A DNA stretch of 64,000 nt from positions 1 to 64,000 of the forward strand of contig NZ_WNNK01000013.1 of assembly GCF_009724245.1 (NCBI RefSeq), written 5' to 3'. Source of the DNA: Pseudomonas spelaei. Lineage in GTDB: Bacteria > Pseudomonadota > Gammaproteobacteria > Pseudomonadales > Pseudomonadaceae. Every line of letters starts with the position of its first letter. Within the stretch, counting starts at the first letter, position 1. A program made the translations under genes and the position numbers. A model generated the notes under the pieces. The model searched no databases. It had not been told where the DNA came from and saw only the letters and a list, made by a program, of their open reading frames with translations. Below, one piece after another: positions 43,502 to 52,466 of this stretch.

Positions 43502-44752
43502 ATGACTACCCGAAACCATTGCCAGGCCCTCGATGCCCAAGACCCGCTGGCGCCCTTGCGCACTCAGTTCGCGCTGCCCGAGGGGGTGATCTACCTCGAC
43601 GGCAACTCCCTTGGCGCACGCCCGGTGGCCGCCCTGGCGCGGGCGCAAGCAGTGATTGCCGAGGAATGGGGCAATGGTTTGATCCGCAGTTGGAACAGCG
43701 CCGGTTGGGCCGAGCTGTCGCAGCGCCTGGGCAATCGCCTGGCACCGCTGATCGGTGCTCGTGACGGCGAAGTCGTGATCACCGATACCACCTCCATCAA
43801 CCTGTTCAAGGTGCTGAGTGCTGCATTGACCGTGCAGCGTAATCGCGCGCCGAACCGCAAGGTGATCGTCAGCGAAGCCAGCAACTTCCCCACCGATCTG
43901 TACATCGCCGAAGGCCTGGCTGAATTGCTGCAACAAGGCTATTCCCTGCGTCTGGTGAACAGCCCTGACGAACTGCCCCAGGCCATCGATCAGGACGTGG
44001 CGGTGGTGATGCTCACCCACGTCAACTACAAGACCGGCTATATGTACGACATGCAGGGCCTGACTTCCCTGACCCATGAGTGCGGCGCCCTGGCGATCTG
44101 GGACCTGGCGCATTCGGCGGGCGCGGTACCGATCGATCTGCATCAGGCGGGCGCGGATTATGCGATTGGCTGCACGTATAAATACCTCAACGGCGGGCCC
44201 GGCTCCCAGGCGTTTGTGTGGGTCAATCCGGCGCTGGTGGATGTGGTCAGGCAGCCGTTGTCCGGCTGGTTCGGGCATACCCGGCAGTTCGCGATGGAGT
44301 CGCATTATGCCCCGAGCCAAGGCATCGCCCGTTACCTGTGTGGCACTCAGCCGATCACCTCGTTGGCCATGGTGGAGTGCGGTCTGGATATTTTCGCCCA
44401 GACCGACATGGCCAGCCTGCGCGCCAAGTCGCTGGCACTGACTGACTTGTTTATCGGGTTGGTGCAAGCGCGCTGCGCCGCGCATGAATTGACGCTGATT
44501 ACGCCGCGTGAGCATGCCAGGCGCGGCAGCCATGTCAGCTTCGAACACCCCGAAGGCTATGCCGTCATTCAAGCGTTGATCGCCCGTGGCGTGATTGGTG
44601 ATTACCGCGAGCCGCGCATCATGCGGTTTGGCTTTACCCCGCTGTACACCAGCTTCACTGAGGTGTGGGATGCGGTGGAAATCCTCGGTGAGATTCTCGA
44701 CCGCAAGACTTGGGATCAACCGCAGTTCAAAGTTCGTAATAGCGTCACCTGA
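43502..44752 (+). CDS. kynU: Kynureninase
   Basis: PLP-dependent hydrolysis of kynurenine to anthranilate and alanine, feeding AntABC. The 416-residue length and PLP-lysine Lys227 in CTYKYLNGGPG match the well-studied P. fluorescens kynureninase. ATG 43502 has AGGA 9 bp upstream; an in-frame extension to 43421 would overlap the promoter. A permease gene follows 181 bp downstream after a REP doublet. Confidence 0.96.
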   Translation: MTTRNHCQALDAQDPLAPLRTQFALPEGVIYLDGNSLGARPVAALARAQAVIAEEWGNGLIRSWNSAGWAELSQRLGNRLAPLIGARDGEVVITDTTSINLFKVLSAALTVQRNRAPNRKVIVSEASNFPTDLYIAEGLAELLQQGYSLRLVNSPDELPQAIDQDVAVVMLTHVNYKTGYMYDMQGLTSLTHECGALAIWDLAHSAGAVPIDLHQAGADYAIGCTYKYLNGGPGSQAFVWVNPALVDVVRQPLSGWFGHTRQFAMESHYAPSQGIARYLCGTQPITSLAMVECGLDIFAQTDMASLRAKSLALTDLFIGLVQARCAAHELTLITPREHARRGSHVSFEHPEGYAVIQALIARGVIGDYREPRIMRFGFTPLYTSFTEVWDAVEILGEILDRKTWDQPQFKVRNSVT

Positions 44753-44770
44753 GGAGTAACACAAAACCAA

Positions 44771-44859
44771 TGTGGGAACGGGCTTGCTCGCGAAGGCGGT
44801 GTGTCAGTTGATGCATATATGACTGACACACCGCCTTCGCGAGCAAGCCCGCTCCCACA
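44771..44859. repeat. REP doublet (GGGCTTGCTCGCGAA variant)
   Basis: Inverted arms TGTGGGAACGGGCTTGCTCG / CGAGCAAGCCCGCTCCCACA with one mismatch, between kynU and the permease gene. Confidence 0.9.
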
Positions 44860-44933
44860 GGGGAATTGTGTTCCCACAAAGTTCAGTGCATGCAGTAAGA
44901 CAGTGCAATCACAATAATAAAGGGGCACGCCAC

Positions 44934-46340
44934 GTGACCACGCCAGACAACGGCTTTGCAGCAATAACCAACCGTGAATTGGGCCTCAGGCGCCAGCTCA
45001 CTTCCGGCCAGATGAGCATGATCGCCATCGGTGGCGCCATCGGCACTGGCCTGTTCATGGGCAGCGCCTATGCCATCGGTTATGCCGGGCCCAGCGTGTT
45101 GGTCAGCTACGCCATTGGTGCGCTGATCACCTTGCTGCTGATGGGCTGCCTGGCGGAGATGACCGTCGCGCATTCCACCTCGGGTTCCTTCGGCGCCTAT
45201 GCCGAGTTCTATATCAGCCCCCTGGCCGGGTTCCTGGTGCGTTATGCGTACTGGGCGGCGATTGTGCTGGCGGTGGGGGCCGAGGTCACGGCGGTGGCGA
45301 TGTACATGAAGTACTGGTTCGCCAACGTGCCGGAGTGGGTGTGGATTGTCTCGTTTTCCAGTGTGCTGATCGTGCTCAACGCCATCAGCGTCAAGACCTT
45401 CGGCAACTTTGAATACTGGTTTTCCACGATCAAGATCAGCGCCATCGTCGGCTTCATCATTCTTGCGGTGTATGTGGTGTTTGGCTCCGGTAACCCGGAT
45501 TACGGCGTGCAGAACTACACGGCCCACGGCGGCTTTTTCCCTCATGGGTTGAGCGGTATGTGGATTGCGGTGATCGTGTCGATCTTCAGTTACCTGAGTG
45601 TCGAGATGATCGCCGTGGCCGCTGGTGAAGCGGCAGACCCGGAGCAGGCGGTGAAGAAAGCCTTTCGCGCCACCATCGTGCGGCTGGTGGTGTTTTACTT
45701 GCTGACGTTGGCGCTGATGCTTGCCATCGTGCCGTGGAATCAGGCCGGGCATGCCCAGAGCCCGTTCGTCACGGTGATGCAGACCATCGGCATTCCCGGC
45801 GCTACGGGGGTGATGAACTTCGTGATCCTGATCGCGGCGCTCTCGGCGATGAACAGCCAGCTCTACATCACCACCCGCATGATGTTCAGTCTGTCCCGCG
45901 CCGGCTTTGCGCCGAAATCCATGGGTGCCTTGAGCAAGAGCGGGATCCCGTTGAACGCCTTGCTGTTGTCCAGCTCGGGCATTGCCCTGGCGACCTTGTT
46001 GAACGTGGTGTACCCGGAAAGCTCGTTCACCTTGATGATGGCGATCTCCATGTTTGGCGCGATATTCACCTGGTTCATGATCTTCCTGACCCACTTGTTT
46101 TTCCGCCGCTACCGCAAGCGTAACGGTGGGGCGAAGTTGTCCTTTGAGCTGCGGCTGTTCCCTTACAGCACACTGTTGGGGCTGGTGCTGATGGGCGCGG
46201 TGATGATCACCACGTACTTCACCGAGGCCTTCAAGATGACGTTGGTGTTCGGGGTGCCGTTCCTGATAATTCTGTCGGCGGTGTATTACGTGTTCTTCCG
46301 CAAGGGCGCCGCCAAGGCATCGAGCAAGGCCCTGGCGTAA
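44934..46340 (+). CDS. Amino acid permease (AAT/APC family) next to kynU
   Basis: A 468-residue, 12-segment APC transporter (GQMSMIAIGGAIGTGLFMGS at the N-terminus, SVEMIAVAAGEAADPEQA in the centre). I start it at GTG 44934, with AGGGG upstream. P. aeruginosa also has an amino acid permease gene beside its kynBU genes, so uptake of tryptophan or kynurenine is the likely role. The 3' end overlaps the converging LysR gene by 55 bp. Confidence 0.87.
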   Translation: MTTPDNGFAAITNRELGLRRQLTSGQMSMIAIGGAIGTGLFMGSAYAIGYAGPSVLVSYAIGALITLLLMGCLAEMTVAHSTSGSFGAYAEFYISPLAGFLVRYAYWAAIVLAVGAEVTAVAMYMKYWFANVPEWVWIVSFSSVLIVLNAISVKTFGNFEYWFSTIKISAIVGFIILAVYVVFGSGNPDYGVQNYTAHGGFFPHGLSGMWIAVIVSIFSYLSVEMIAVAAGEAADPEQAVKKAFRATIVRLVVFYLLTLALMLAIVPWNQAGHAQSPFVTVMQTIGIPGATGVMNFVILIAALSAMNSQLYITTRMMFSLSRAGFAPKSMGALSKSGIPLNALLLSSSGIALATLLNVVYPESSFTLMMAISMFGAIFTWFMIFLTHLFFRRYRKRNGGAKLSFELRLFPYSTLLGLVLMGAVMITTYFTEAFKMTLVFGVPFLIILSAVYYVFFRKGAAKASSKALA

Positions 46341-47185
46341 GCGGGCAGTTGTTCAAACGAGCGGGCGCATAACAGCAGTTTGCGACAGGCCCATTCTTCA
46401 GTCAGAGGTTGGGTCTTGAAGCGACGCTCATGGGGCCCGCGATCCAGTGCCGCTTGCGGCACAATCCCCAGCCCGGTGCCCCGGGCGACCATACGAATGA
46501 CACCATCAAAGCCGTCTGCTCGAATGCGTGTCTGCAAGCGAAAGCCTGTGTGCAATGCCTGTTCTTCCAGGTACACCGCCAGGGCGCTGTTGGCAGCCAA
46601 TCCCACGTAATCGTGCTGCAAACTGTCGATAAAACTGACGTTAATACCGGCGGTGAGTGGGTGCTCCAGCGGCATGATCAGCACCAGGGGGTCATCGCGA
46701 AAGGGCAGGGTCTGCAAGCCATGGGTATCCACCGCATCGGAGATAATCCCCAGGTCCGCCGCACCCTGGCGCAAGGCATGAGTGATGCGCAGGCTGGGCA
46801 GTTCCTGCAGGTCGATATCCAGGTTGGGATGTGCACAGAGAAAATCCGCCAACGGTTCCGGCAGGTATTCGCTGAGCGCGGTGGTGTTGCACAGCAGGCG
46901 TACTTGGCCTTTGACACCATTCGCATATTCCGCGAGGTCCTGTTGCATGCGTTCGGCCTGTTGCAGCATCAGCCGCGCATGCCGGGCCAGAGCGTTGCCT
47001 GCCGCAGTCGGTGTTACGCCCCGGCGACCGCGTTGCAGAAACTCGGTGCCCAGTGACGCCTCCATCGCACGGATCCGCGCACTGGCCGCCGCCAGGGATA
47101 AATGACTGCGGCTGGCGCCGGCGGTGATGTTGCCGGTGTCGAGGATATGCAGGTAGAGGCGCAGGTCGATCAGGTCAAAGTGCAT
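46286..47185 (-). CDS. LysR-family regulator
   Basis: A 299-residue LysR-type regulator: HTH in HILDTGNITAGASRSHLSLA, then an effector domain. I start at ATG 47185; the in-frame extension to 47272 runs through a REP sequence. It is divergent from a TSUP-family permease gene 201 bp away, which is the most likely target, while its 3' end overlaps the permease gene on the other strand by 55 bp. Confidence 0.87.
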   Translation of the reverse strand: MHFDLIDLRLYLHILDTGNITAGASRSHLSLAAASARIRAMEASLGTEFLQRGRRGVTPTAAGNALARHARLMLQQAERMQQDLAEYANGVKGQVRLLCNTTALSEYLPEPLADFLCAHPNLDIDLQELPSLRITHALRQGAADLGIISDAVDTHGLQTLPFRDDPLVLIMPLEHPLTAGINVSFIDSLQHDYVGLAANSALAVYLEEQALHTGFRLQTRIRADGFDGVIRMVARGTGLGIVPQAALDRGPHERRFKTQPLTEEWACRKLLLCARSFEQLPAYARALLDALAAPLRKNT

Positions 47186-47234
47186 GGGCTGAGGGTGTCC
47201 GTTGAGCAGATGGTGTTTGCACCGACGCCTTTGT

Positions 47235-47300
47235 GAGCGAGCCCGCTCCCACATTTTGATTTGTGAACACATTCAAATGTGGGAGCGGGCTTGCTCGCGA
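47235..47300. repeat. REP doublet, arms facing outward
   Basis: GAGCGAGCCCGCTCCCACAT (47235-47254) and its near-complement ATGTGGGAGCGGGCTTGCTC (from 47277), reversed in orientation relative to most copies in this window. It lies in the divergent promoter region of the LysR and TSUP genes. Confidence 0.8.
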
Positions 47301-47386
47301 AAGCGTCATCAGCCTCACGCAAAACAAGAGGCAACCTCAGTATATGGCGAATTTTCAACCCTGAGCCAAGCCCGCAAAATCAGCCC

Positions 47387-48151
47387 ATGAATACCTTCCT
47401 CGCGTTCTACCAAAACCTCGGCCCGGCACTAACCCTGTTGGTCATCGGCACTTTCCTGCTGGCCGGTACCGTCAAGGGCGTCATCGGCCTCGGTTTGCCC
47501 ACGGTGGCCATGGGCATGCTCGGCCTGGCTATGCTCCCGGCGCAGGCTGCGGCCTTGTTGATCATCCCGTCTACCATCACCAACCTCTGGCAACTGGCGT
47601 TCGGCGGGCATTTGCGTGGGCTGCTCAAACGCCTGTGGCCGATGTTGTTGCTGATTTTTCTCGGCACCGGGCTTGGCACGCTTTGGTTGGGCATGGACGG
47701 TGGGCATTGGGTGGTGCGGGCATTGGGCGGGGCGTTGCTGGTGTATGCCTTGAGCGGGTTGTTCCTGCCGGCATTCAAGGTCAGCCCGGCCACCGAGCGC
47801 TGGCTGGGACCGGTGTGCGGGCTGGTGACGGGCGTCATCACCTCGGCCACCGGTGTCTTCGTGATTCCGGCCGTGCCGTACCTGCAAGCCCTGGGTTTGA
47901 ACCGCGATCAGTTGGTGCAGGCGCTGGGCTTGTCGTTCACCGTTTCGACCCTGGCGCTGGCGGCGGGGTTGTTCTGGCGCGGCACTCTCGGCGGTGGCGA
48001 AATCAACGCTTCGTTGCTGGCGCTGGTGCCGGCACTATTGGGCATGTGGCTGGGGCAAGCGCTGCGTCAACGGATCAGCGCCGTGCTGTTCAAACGGGTG
48101 TTCTTTGTCGGCATGGCGCTGTTGGGCGGCCACCTGCTGATCAGCGGCTAA
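47387..48151 (+). CDS. TSUP (TauE/SafE) family permease
   Basis: A 254-residue inner-membrane protein with about 8 hydrophobic segments and the TauE/SafE pattern GVIGLGLPTVAMG near residue 28, with the second half repeat at GLVTGVITSATGVFVIPAVP (about 145). Members export or import sulfur-containing or organic anions. The substrate here is unknown. It is divergent from a LysR gene. Confidence 0.85.
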   Translation: MNTFLAFYQNLGPALTLLVIGTFLLAGTVKGVIGLGLPTVAMGMLGLAMLPAQAAALLIIPSTITNLWQLAFGGHLRGLLKRLWPMLLLIFLGTGLGTLWLGMDGGHWVVRALGGALLVYALSGLFLPAFKVSPATERWLGPVCGLVTGVITSATGVFVIPAVPYLQALGLNRDQLVQALGLSFTVSTLALAAGLFWRGTLGGGEINASLLALVPALLGMWLGQALRQRISAVLFKRVFFVGMALLGGHLLISG

Positions 48152-48223
48152 TGGACGAGCCTCTCGATCATTGCGCTGTAATACGGCTAGTATCCAGCCA
48201 GCCGCTATTAAAGAGGATTCACG

Positions 48224-49120
48224 TTGAAAGCCCGATCCGATGAGCTACAGATCTTCGTCTGCGTGATTGAATGCGGGTCGATTTCCGCCGCCGCCGAACA
48301 GGTCGGGCAAACGCCCTCGGCGGTCAGCCGGACCTTGTCGCGGCTGGAAGCCAAGCTTGAGACCACCTTGATCAACCGCACCACGCGGCGCATGGACCTG
48401 ACCGAAGAGGGCAAGTACTTCTTTGAACGCGCGAAGGTGATCCTGGAACAAATGGATGAGCTGGAGGAGCGCCTGTCATCGCGTCAGCAAACCCCGTCCG
48501 GGCGCTTGCGGATCAACGCCGCGTCGCCGTTCATGCTGCATGCGATCGTGCCGTACATTGCCGAGTTTCGCGGCCTGTACCCGGACATTCAGCTGGAACT
48601 CAACAGCAACGACCTGATCATTGACCTGCTGGAACAGAGTACCGACATCGCCATTCGCATCGGTACCCTGGCGGACTCGACGTTGCACGCACGCTCCCTG
48701 GGTTGCAGCCCGCTGCATATCCTCGCCAGCCCGGCTTACCTGGAGCAGTACGGCACGCCGACGACCGTGGCCGAACTGGCCGAGCACACGCTGCTCGGCT
48801 TCACCCAGACCGAAACCCTCAACCACTGGCCGCTGCGCCATGTGCACGGCGACCGCTGGCAGATCCGGCCGGGCATCGCCGCTTCCAGCGGTGAAACCCT
48901 GCGTCACCTGGCACTGGAAGGGCAGGGCATTGCGTGCCTGTCTAACTTCATGACCGTCGGCGACATCAGCGCCGGGCGCCTGACGCCGATCCTGGCGCAG
49001 TTCAACAGCGGTTATCGCCAGCCGATCAACGCGGTGTACTACCGCAACTCGCAGCTGGCCTTGCGCATCCAGTGTTTCCTGGACTTTATCCAGGGCAAGT
49101 TGGCGAACTACGCCCACTGA
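48224..49120 (+). CDS. LysR-family regulator upstream of an SDR gene
   Basis: A 298-residue LysR-type regulator (HTH in CGSISAAAEQVGQTPSAVSR). The best start is TTG 48224, with AGAGGA 7 bp upstream, and gives the family N-terminus RSDELQIFVCVIE. It reads in the same direction as the epimerase gene 103 bp downstream, whose promoter has a strong palindrome. Confidence 0.86.
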   Translation: MKARSDELQIFVCVIECGSISAAAEQVGQTPSAVSRTLSRLEAKLETTLINRTTRRMDLTEEGKYFFERAKVILEQMDELEERLSSRQQTPSGRLRINAASPFMLHAIVPYIAEFRGLYPDIQLELNSNDLIIDLLEQSTDIAIRIGTLADSTLHARSLGCSPLHILASPAYLEQYGTPTTVAELAEHTLLGFTQTETLNHWPLRHVHGDRWQIRPGIAASSGETLRHLALEGQGIACLSNFMTVGDISAGRLTPILAQFNSGYRQPINAVYYRNSQLALRIQCFLDFIQGKLANYAH

Positions 49121-49153
49121 TTCGTGACGCCTGCGCAAGAGTGAATTGGGCTA

Positions 49154-49184
49154 TACGGACTTATTCGGCACGGGTAAGTCCGTA
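49154..49184. promoter_or_regulatory. Inverted repeat upstream of the SDR/epimerase gene
   Basis: TACGGACTTA - 11 nt - TAAGTCCGTA, perfect 10-bp arms, 40 bp before the ATG of the epimerase-like gene. No T-run follows. Probably a regulator site, possibly for the adjacent LysR protein. Confidence 0.45.
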
Positions 49185-49223
49185 ATACTGGGTCCATCAC
49201 TTACTCACGCAGGCGTTTTCTCC

Positions 49224-50117
49224 ATGAACGTATTCGTTACCGGCGCAGCCGGCTTTATCGGCGGTTCCATCGCTACCGGCTTGCTCAAGGCGGGTCACAC
49301 CGTGACCGGCCTGGTGCGCAGCGCCGAACAGGCCCAGGAAATGAGCGCACTGGGCATTACCCCGGTGATCGGTACCCTGGACGACAGCGCCGTGCTGACC
49401 GAGCAGGCTAAAAAGGCCGATGCTGTAATCAACGCTGCCAGCAGCGACCATCGCGGCGCCGTCGAAACCTTGCTGGCCGCCCTGCGCGGTTCCAACAAGA
49501 CCTTCCTGCACACCAGCGGTTCGAGCATCGTCGGCGACGCCTCGGGCGGCAAGTCCAGCGATGTCATCTACTTCGAAGACAACCTGCCGGAGCCGACCGT
49601 CGACAAAGCGGCTCGCGTGGCCATCGACAACCTGATCCTGGCGGCGGCGAAGGACGGCGTGAACTCGGCGGTGATCTGCAACACCCTGATCTATGGTCAC
49701 AGCCTGGGGGTCAAGCGCGACAGCGTGCAGTTGCCGCGTTTGCTCAAGCAGGCGCGTAAAAGCGGGGTAGTGCGCCATGTAGGCACTGGCCAGAACATCT
49801 GGTCCAACGTGCATATTGAAGACGTGGTTGCCCTGTACCTGCTGGCGCTGGAAAAGAACGTCCCGGGTACCTTCTACTTTGTTGAAAGCAGCGAAGCGGC
49901 CTTCGTCGACATGACCACCGCCATCGCTGAAGCCCTGAAGCTGGGTAAACCGCAGGATTGGCCACTGGCCGATGCCGAAGCCGAGTGGGGCTATGAAATG
50001 GCCAACTATGGCTTGGGTTCCAACAGCCGGGTGCGGGGCAAGCATGCCCGTGAGTTGTTGGGTTGGGTGCCCAAGCGTACATCGGTTGTGGAGTGGATTC
50101 GCAACGAGATGGTTTGA
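49224..50117 (+). CDS. NAD(P)-dependent epimerase/dehydratase (extended SDR)
   Basis: A 297-residue extended short-chain dehydrogenase with the NAD(P) motif TGAAGFIGGSI at residues 6-16 and an NSAVICNTLIYG segment near 155 in place of the classical YxxxK region. Substrate unknown. An upstream LysR gene and a palindromic promoter suggest inducible expression. ATG 49224 is the first start with SDR-type sequence directly after. Confidence 0.86.
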   Translation: MNVFVTGAAGFIGGSIATGLLKAGHTVTGLVRSAEQAQEMSALGITPVIGTLDDSAVLTEQAKKADAVINAASSDHRGAVETLLAALRGSNKTFLHTSGSSIVGDASGGKSSDVIYFEDNLPEPTVDKAARVAIDNLILAAAKDGVNSAVICNTLIYGHSLGVKRDSVQLPRLLKQARKSGVVRHVGTGQNIWSNVHIEDVVALYLLALEKNVPGTFYFVESSEAAFVDMTTAIAEALKLGKPQDWPLADAEAEWGYEMANYGLGSNSRVRGKHARELLGWVPKRTSVVEWIRNEMV

Positions 50118-50143
50118 TGGTCGCTTGAGACCGAGGCGCCGCC

Positions 50144-50213
50144 ATCGCAGGCAAGCCAGCTCCCACACTAGACCGCGTACTCGGTCAAATGTGGGAGCTG
50201 GCTTGCCTGCGAT
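50144..50213. repeat. REP doublet, arms facing outward
   Basis: ATCGCAGGCAAGCCAGCTCC... (50144-50167) and the complement TGTGGGAGCTGGCTTGCC... (50190-50213) with a 22-bp spacer, between the SDR gene and the SulP gene. Confidence 0.88.
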
Positions 50214-50311
50214 TGGCTCACCCCGGTCCACCTGTCTCACCCAACGCTGGTCCCGCTTGCCGCAATTCCGTACCATCCCCGCCTTATCCCCCGCAACTCC
50301 CCGGTAACCCC

Positions 50312-51757
50312 ATGAACTTCACCCGTCTGCGCGCCGACGCCCTGGCCGGACTCACCACGTCTTTTGCCTTGCTGCCCGAATGCATCGCCTTCGCCCTGGT
50401 CGCTCACCTCAACCCGCTGATGGGGCTTTATGGCGCGTTCATCATCTGCACCCTGACCGCGCTGTTCGGTGGCCGGCCGGGGATGGTGTCCGGTGCGGCC
50501 GGGTCGATGGCGGTGGTCATCGTGGCGCTGGTGGTGCAACACGGTGTGCAGTACCTGTTGGCCACGGTGCTGCTGGGCGGGTTGATCATGATCGCCTTCG
50601 GCCTGTTGCGCCTGGGCAAGCTGGTGCGCATGGTGCCGCACCCGGTGATGCTCGGCTTCGTCAACGGCCTGGCGATCATCATTGCCTTGGCCCAGCTGGA
50701 ACATTTCAAAAGCGGTGAAACCTGGCTCAGCGGCATGCCGTTGTACGTGATGACCGGGTTGGTCGCCGCGACCATGGCCATCGTCTACCTGCTGCCGCGC
50801 CTGACCCGTGCGGTGCCGCCGGCGCTGGTGGCGATTCTCGGTGTAGGCCTGGCTGTGTATCTGTTGGGCCTGCCCACCCGCACCCTGGGCGACATGGCCC
50901 ACATCGCCGGTGGCCTGCCAACGTTCGCGTTGCCGCAGATTCCCTGGACCCTGGACACCCTGCAGATCATCGCGCCTTACGCGATCCTCATGGCGATGGT
51001 GGGCCTGCTGGAAACCCTGCTGACCCTCAACCTCACCGATGAAATCACCGAGACCCGTGGCTACCCGGACCGCGAAAGCGTAGCCCTGGGCGCCGCGAAT
51101 ATGGTCTCCGGCCTGTTCGGTGGCATGGGCGGCTGCGCGATGATCGGGCAAACCGTGATCAACCTCAGTTCCGGCGGGCGCGGGCGGTTCTCCGGAGTGT
51201 TCGCCGGGGTCATGATTCTGTCGTTTATTCTGTTTCTGTCACCGCTGATCGAGCGGATCCCGCTGGCGGCGCTGGTGGGGGTGATGTTCGTGGTGTCCCA
51301 GCAGACCTTCGCCTGGGCGTCGTTGCGGGTGATCAACAAGGTGCCGCTCAATGACGTGCTGGTGATCATGGCGGTGACGGTGATCACCGTATTCACTGAC
51401 CTGGCAACGGCGGTGCTGTGCGGCATCATCATCGCTGCGCTCAACTTCGCCTGGCAGCAGGCGCGCGAGCTGTACGCCGATGAACACCTGGAAACCGACG
51501 GCAGCAAGTTGTATCGGCTGCACGGCACGCTGTTCTTCGCCTCGACCACACCGTTTCTCAACCAGTTCGACCCGGCCAACGACCCGGCCCAGGTCACGCT
51601 GGACTGCCGTCACCTGAGCTTCGTCGACTACTCGGCCATCGCTGCCCTGATGACCCTGCGCGAGCGCTACGCCAAGGCCGGCAAGCATTTGCGGGTGCTG
51701 CATTTGTCCGAGCGCTGCAAGAAGCTGCTCAAGCGCGCCCGAGTTCAGCACGACTGA
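50312..51757 (+). CDS. SulP-family anion transporter with STAS domain
   Basis: A 481-residue inner-membrane transporter of the SLC26/SulP family with about 10-12 membrane segments from residue 10 (LAGLTTSFALLPECIAFALV) and a C-terminal STAS domain (about 390-481, with VTLDCRHLSFVDYSAIAAL). SulP proteins carry sulfate, bicarbonate or dicarboxylates; the substrate is not evident. ATG 50312 has no strong ribosome site. Neighbours do not explain its role. Confidence 0.88.
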   Translation: MNFTRLRADALAGLTTSFALLPECIAFALVAHLNPLMGLYGAFIICTLTALFGGRPGMVSGAAGSMAVVIVALVVQHGVQYLLATVLLGGLIMIAFGLLRLGKLVRMVPHPVMLGFVNGLAIIIALAQLEHFKSGETWLSGMPLYVMTGLVAATMAIVYLLPRLTRAVPPALVAILGVGLAVYLLGLPTRTLGDMAHIAGGLPTFALPQIPWTLDTLQIIAPYAILMAMVGLLETLLTLNLTDEITETRGYPDRESVALGAANMVSGLFGGMGGCAMIGQTVINLSSGGRGRFSGVFAGVMILSFILFLSPLIERIPLAALVGVMFVVSQQTFAWASLRVINKVPLNDVLVIMAVTVITVFTDLATAVLCGIIIAALNFAWQQARELYADEHLETDGSKLYRLHGTLFFASTTPFLNQFDPANDPAQVTLDCRHLSFVDYSAIAALMTLRERYAKAGKHLRVLHLSERCKKLLKRARVQHD

Positions 51758-51764
51758 CGTGCTG

Positions 51765-51805
51765 TGTAGCCGCTGCCGAGACACGAGGCTGCGCCAGCGG
51801 CTACA
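51765..51805. repeat. REP-like inverted repeat (TGTAGCCGCT family)
   Basis: TGTAGCCGCT and complement AGCGGCTACA with a 21-bp spacer, directly after the SulP stop, between converging genes. Same family as 35949-36014. Confidence 0.75.
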
Positions 51806-51824
51806 GGCGCATGCACTTTAAGGT

Positions 51825-52217
51825 TTAAGGCCCGACCAGGTTTTCCAGTTCCTGGGCACGGGTGCGGGTCATGTCCAGCAGGCAGCCGGAGCCGTTGACC
51901 TGATCAATGGTGCCGCCAGTCGCCGAGCCGGCGAAGACGCAATTGGCATCCCGGTATTTGATCCACAAGCGCTGCACATCCTGCAGTTGCTGCTTGCGCT
52001 TGCCTTCCTGGGCTGCCAGGGCGGTTTTGTATGCCTTGTTCAGGCGCTCGTCCTGCACCTTGGTTTCGGTGGCGTTGCAGTTGACCATGGCGGCGGTGGT
52101 GTTAGCGCCATCCATGCACGTTTTCAGTGCCGGGCTGTCGGCGGCCGAGGCGGTGCCGCATAGCGCCAGGAGCAGGGCGCTGGCGGCGAAGGGAGCAAGC
52201 AGTGATCTACGGTTCAT
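51825..52217 (-). CDS. Small exported LprI-like (DUF1311) protein
   Basis: A 130-residue protein with a signal peptide (cleavage near ASA, residue 25) and a DUF1311/lysozyme-inhibitor-LprI-like domain: conserved cysteines in KTCMDG, VNCNA, ANCVF and SGCLL and the DVQRLWIKYRDANC pattern. Family members bind lysozyme-type enzymes in some bacteria, but function here is not proved. ATG 52217 follows AGGAAAA. Confidence 0.82.
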   Translation of the reverse strand: MNRRSLLAPFAASALLLALCGTASAADSPALKTCMDGANTTAAMVNCNATETKVQDERLNKAYKTALAAQEGKRKQQLQDVQRLWIKYRDANCVFAGSATGGTIDQVNGSGCLLDMTRTRAQELENLVGP

Positions 52218-52382
52218 GGTTGGTTTTCCTGATCATGAGTCGGTGCGCATTCTAAGACTCGACGCGTGCCGTTGAGTTTCCAGTACCCCGGCGATCTTCA
52301 TGTAAGAACGCCCCCCTTATTTTCATTCCCGGTCCGCGGGCATATCCCAAAGCGACGCCGCTTGCCTGTGGGCGAAAATTAC

Positions 52383-52399
52383 TTTCATAAAAATTGAAA
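52383..52399. promoter_or_regulatory. Candidate RpiR operator upstream of the GntP gene
   Basis: TTTCA-N7-TGAAA in an AT-rich patch 68 bp before the GntP start, with further GAAAATT repeats on both sides. RpiR proteins often bind AT-rich inverted repeats; the assignment is inference. Confidence 0.35.
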
Positions 52400-52466
52400 A
52401 TTTCCATCTTTAATGATTTATGAGTTTCACAACTAATTCGACGTGACCCTTTCCGAGGAGTACCGC

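Noticed and set aside
44883..46094. 403-codon minus-strand frame across the kynU-linked permease
   Set aside because: His- and Gln-rich low-complexity product typical of antisense of a membrane protein gene.
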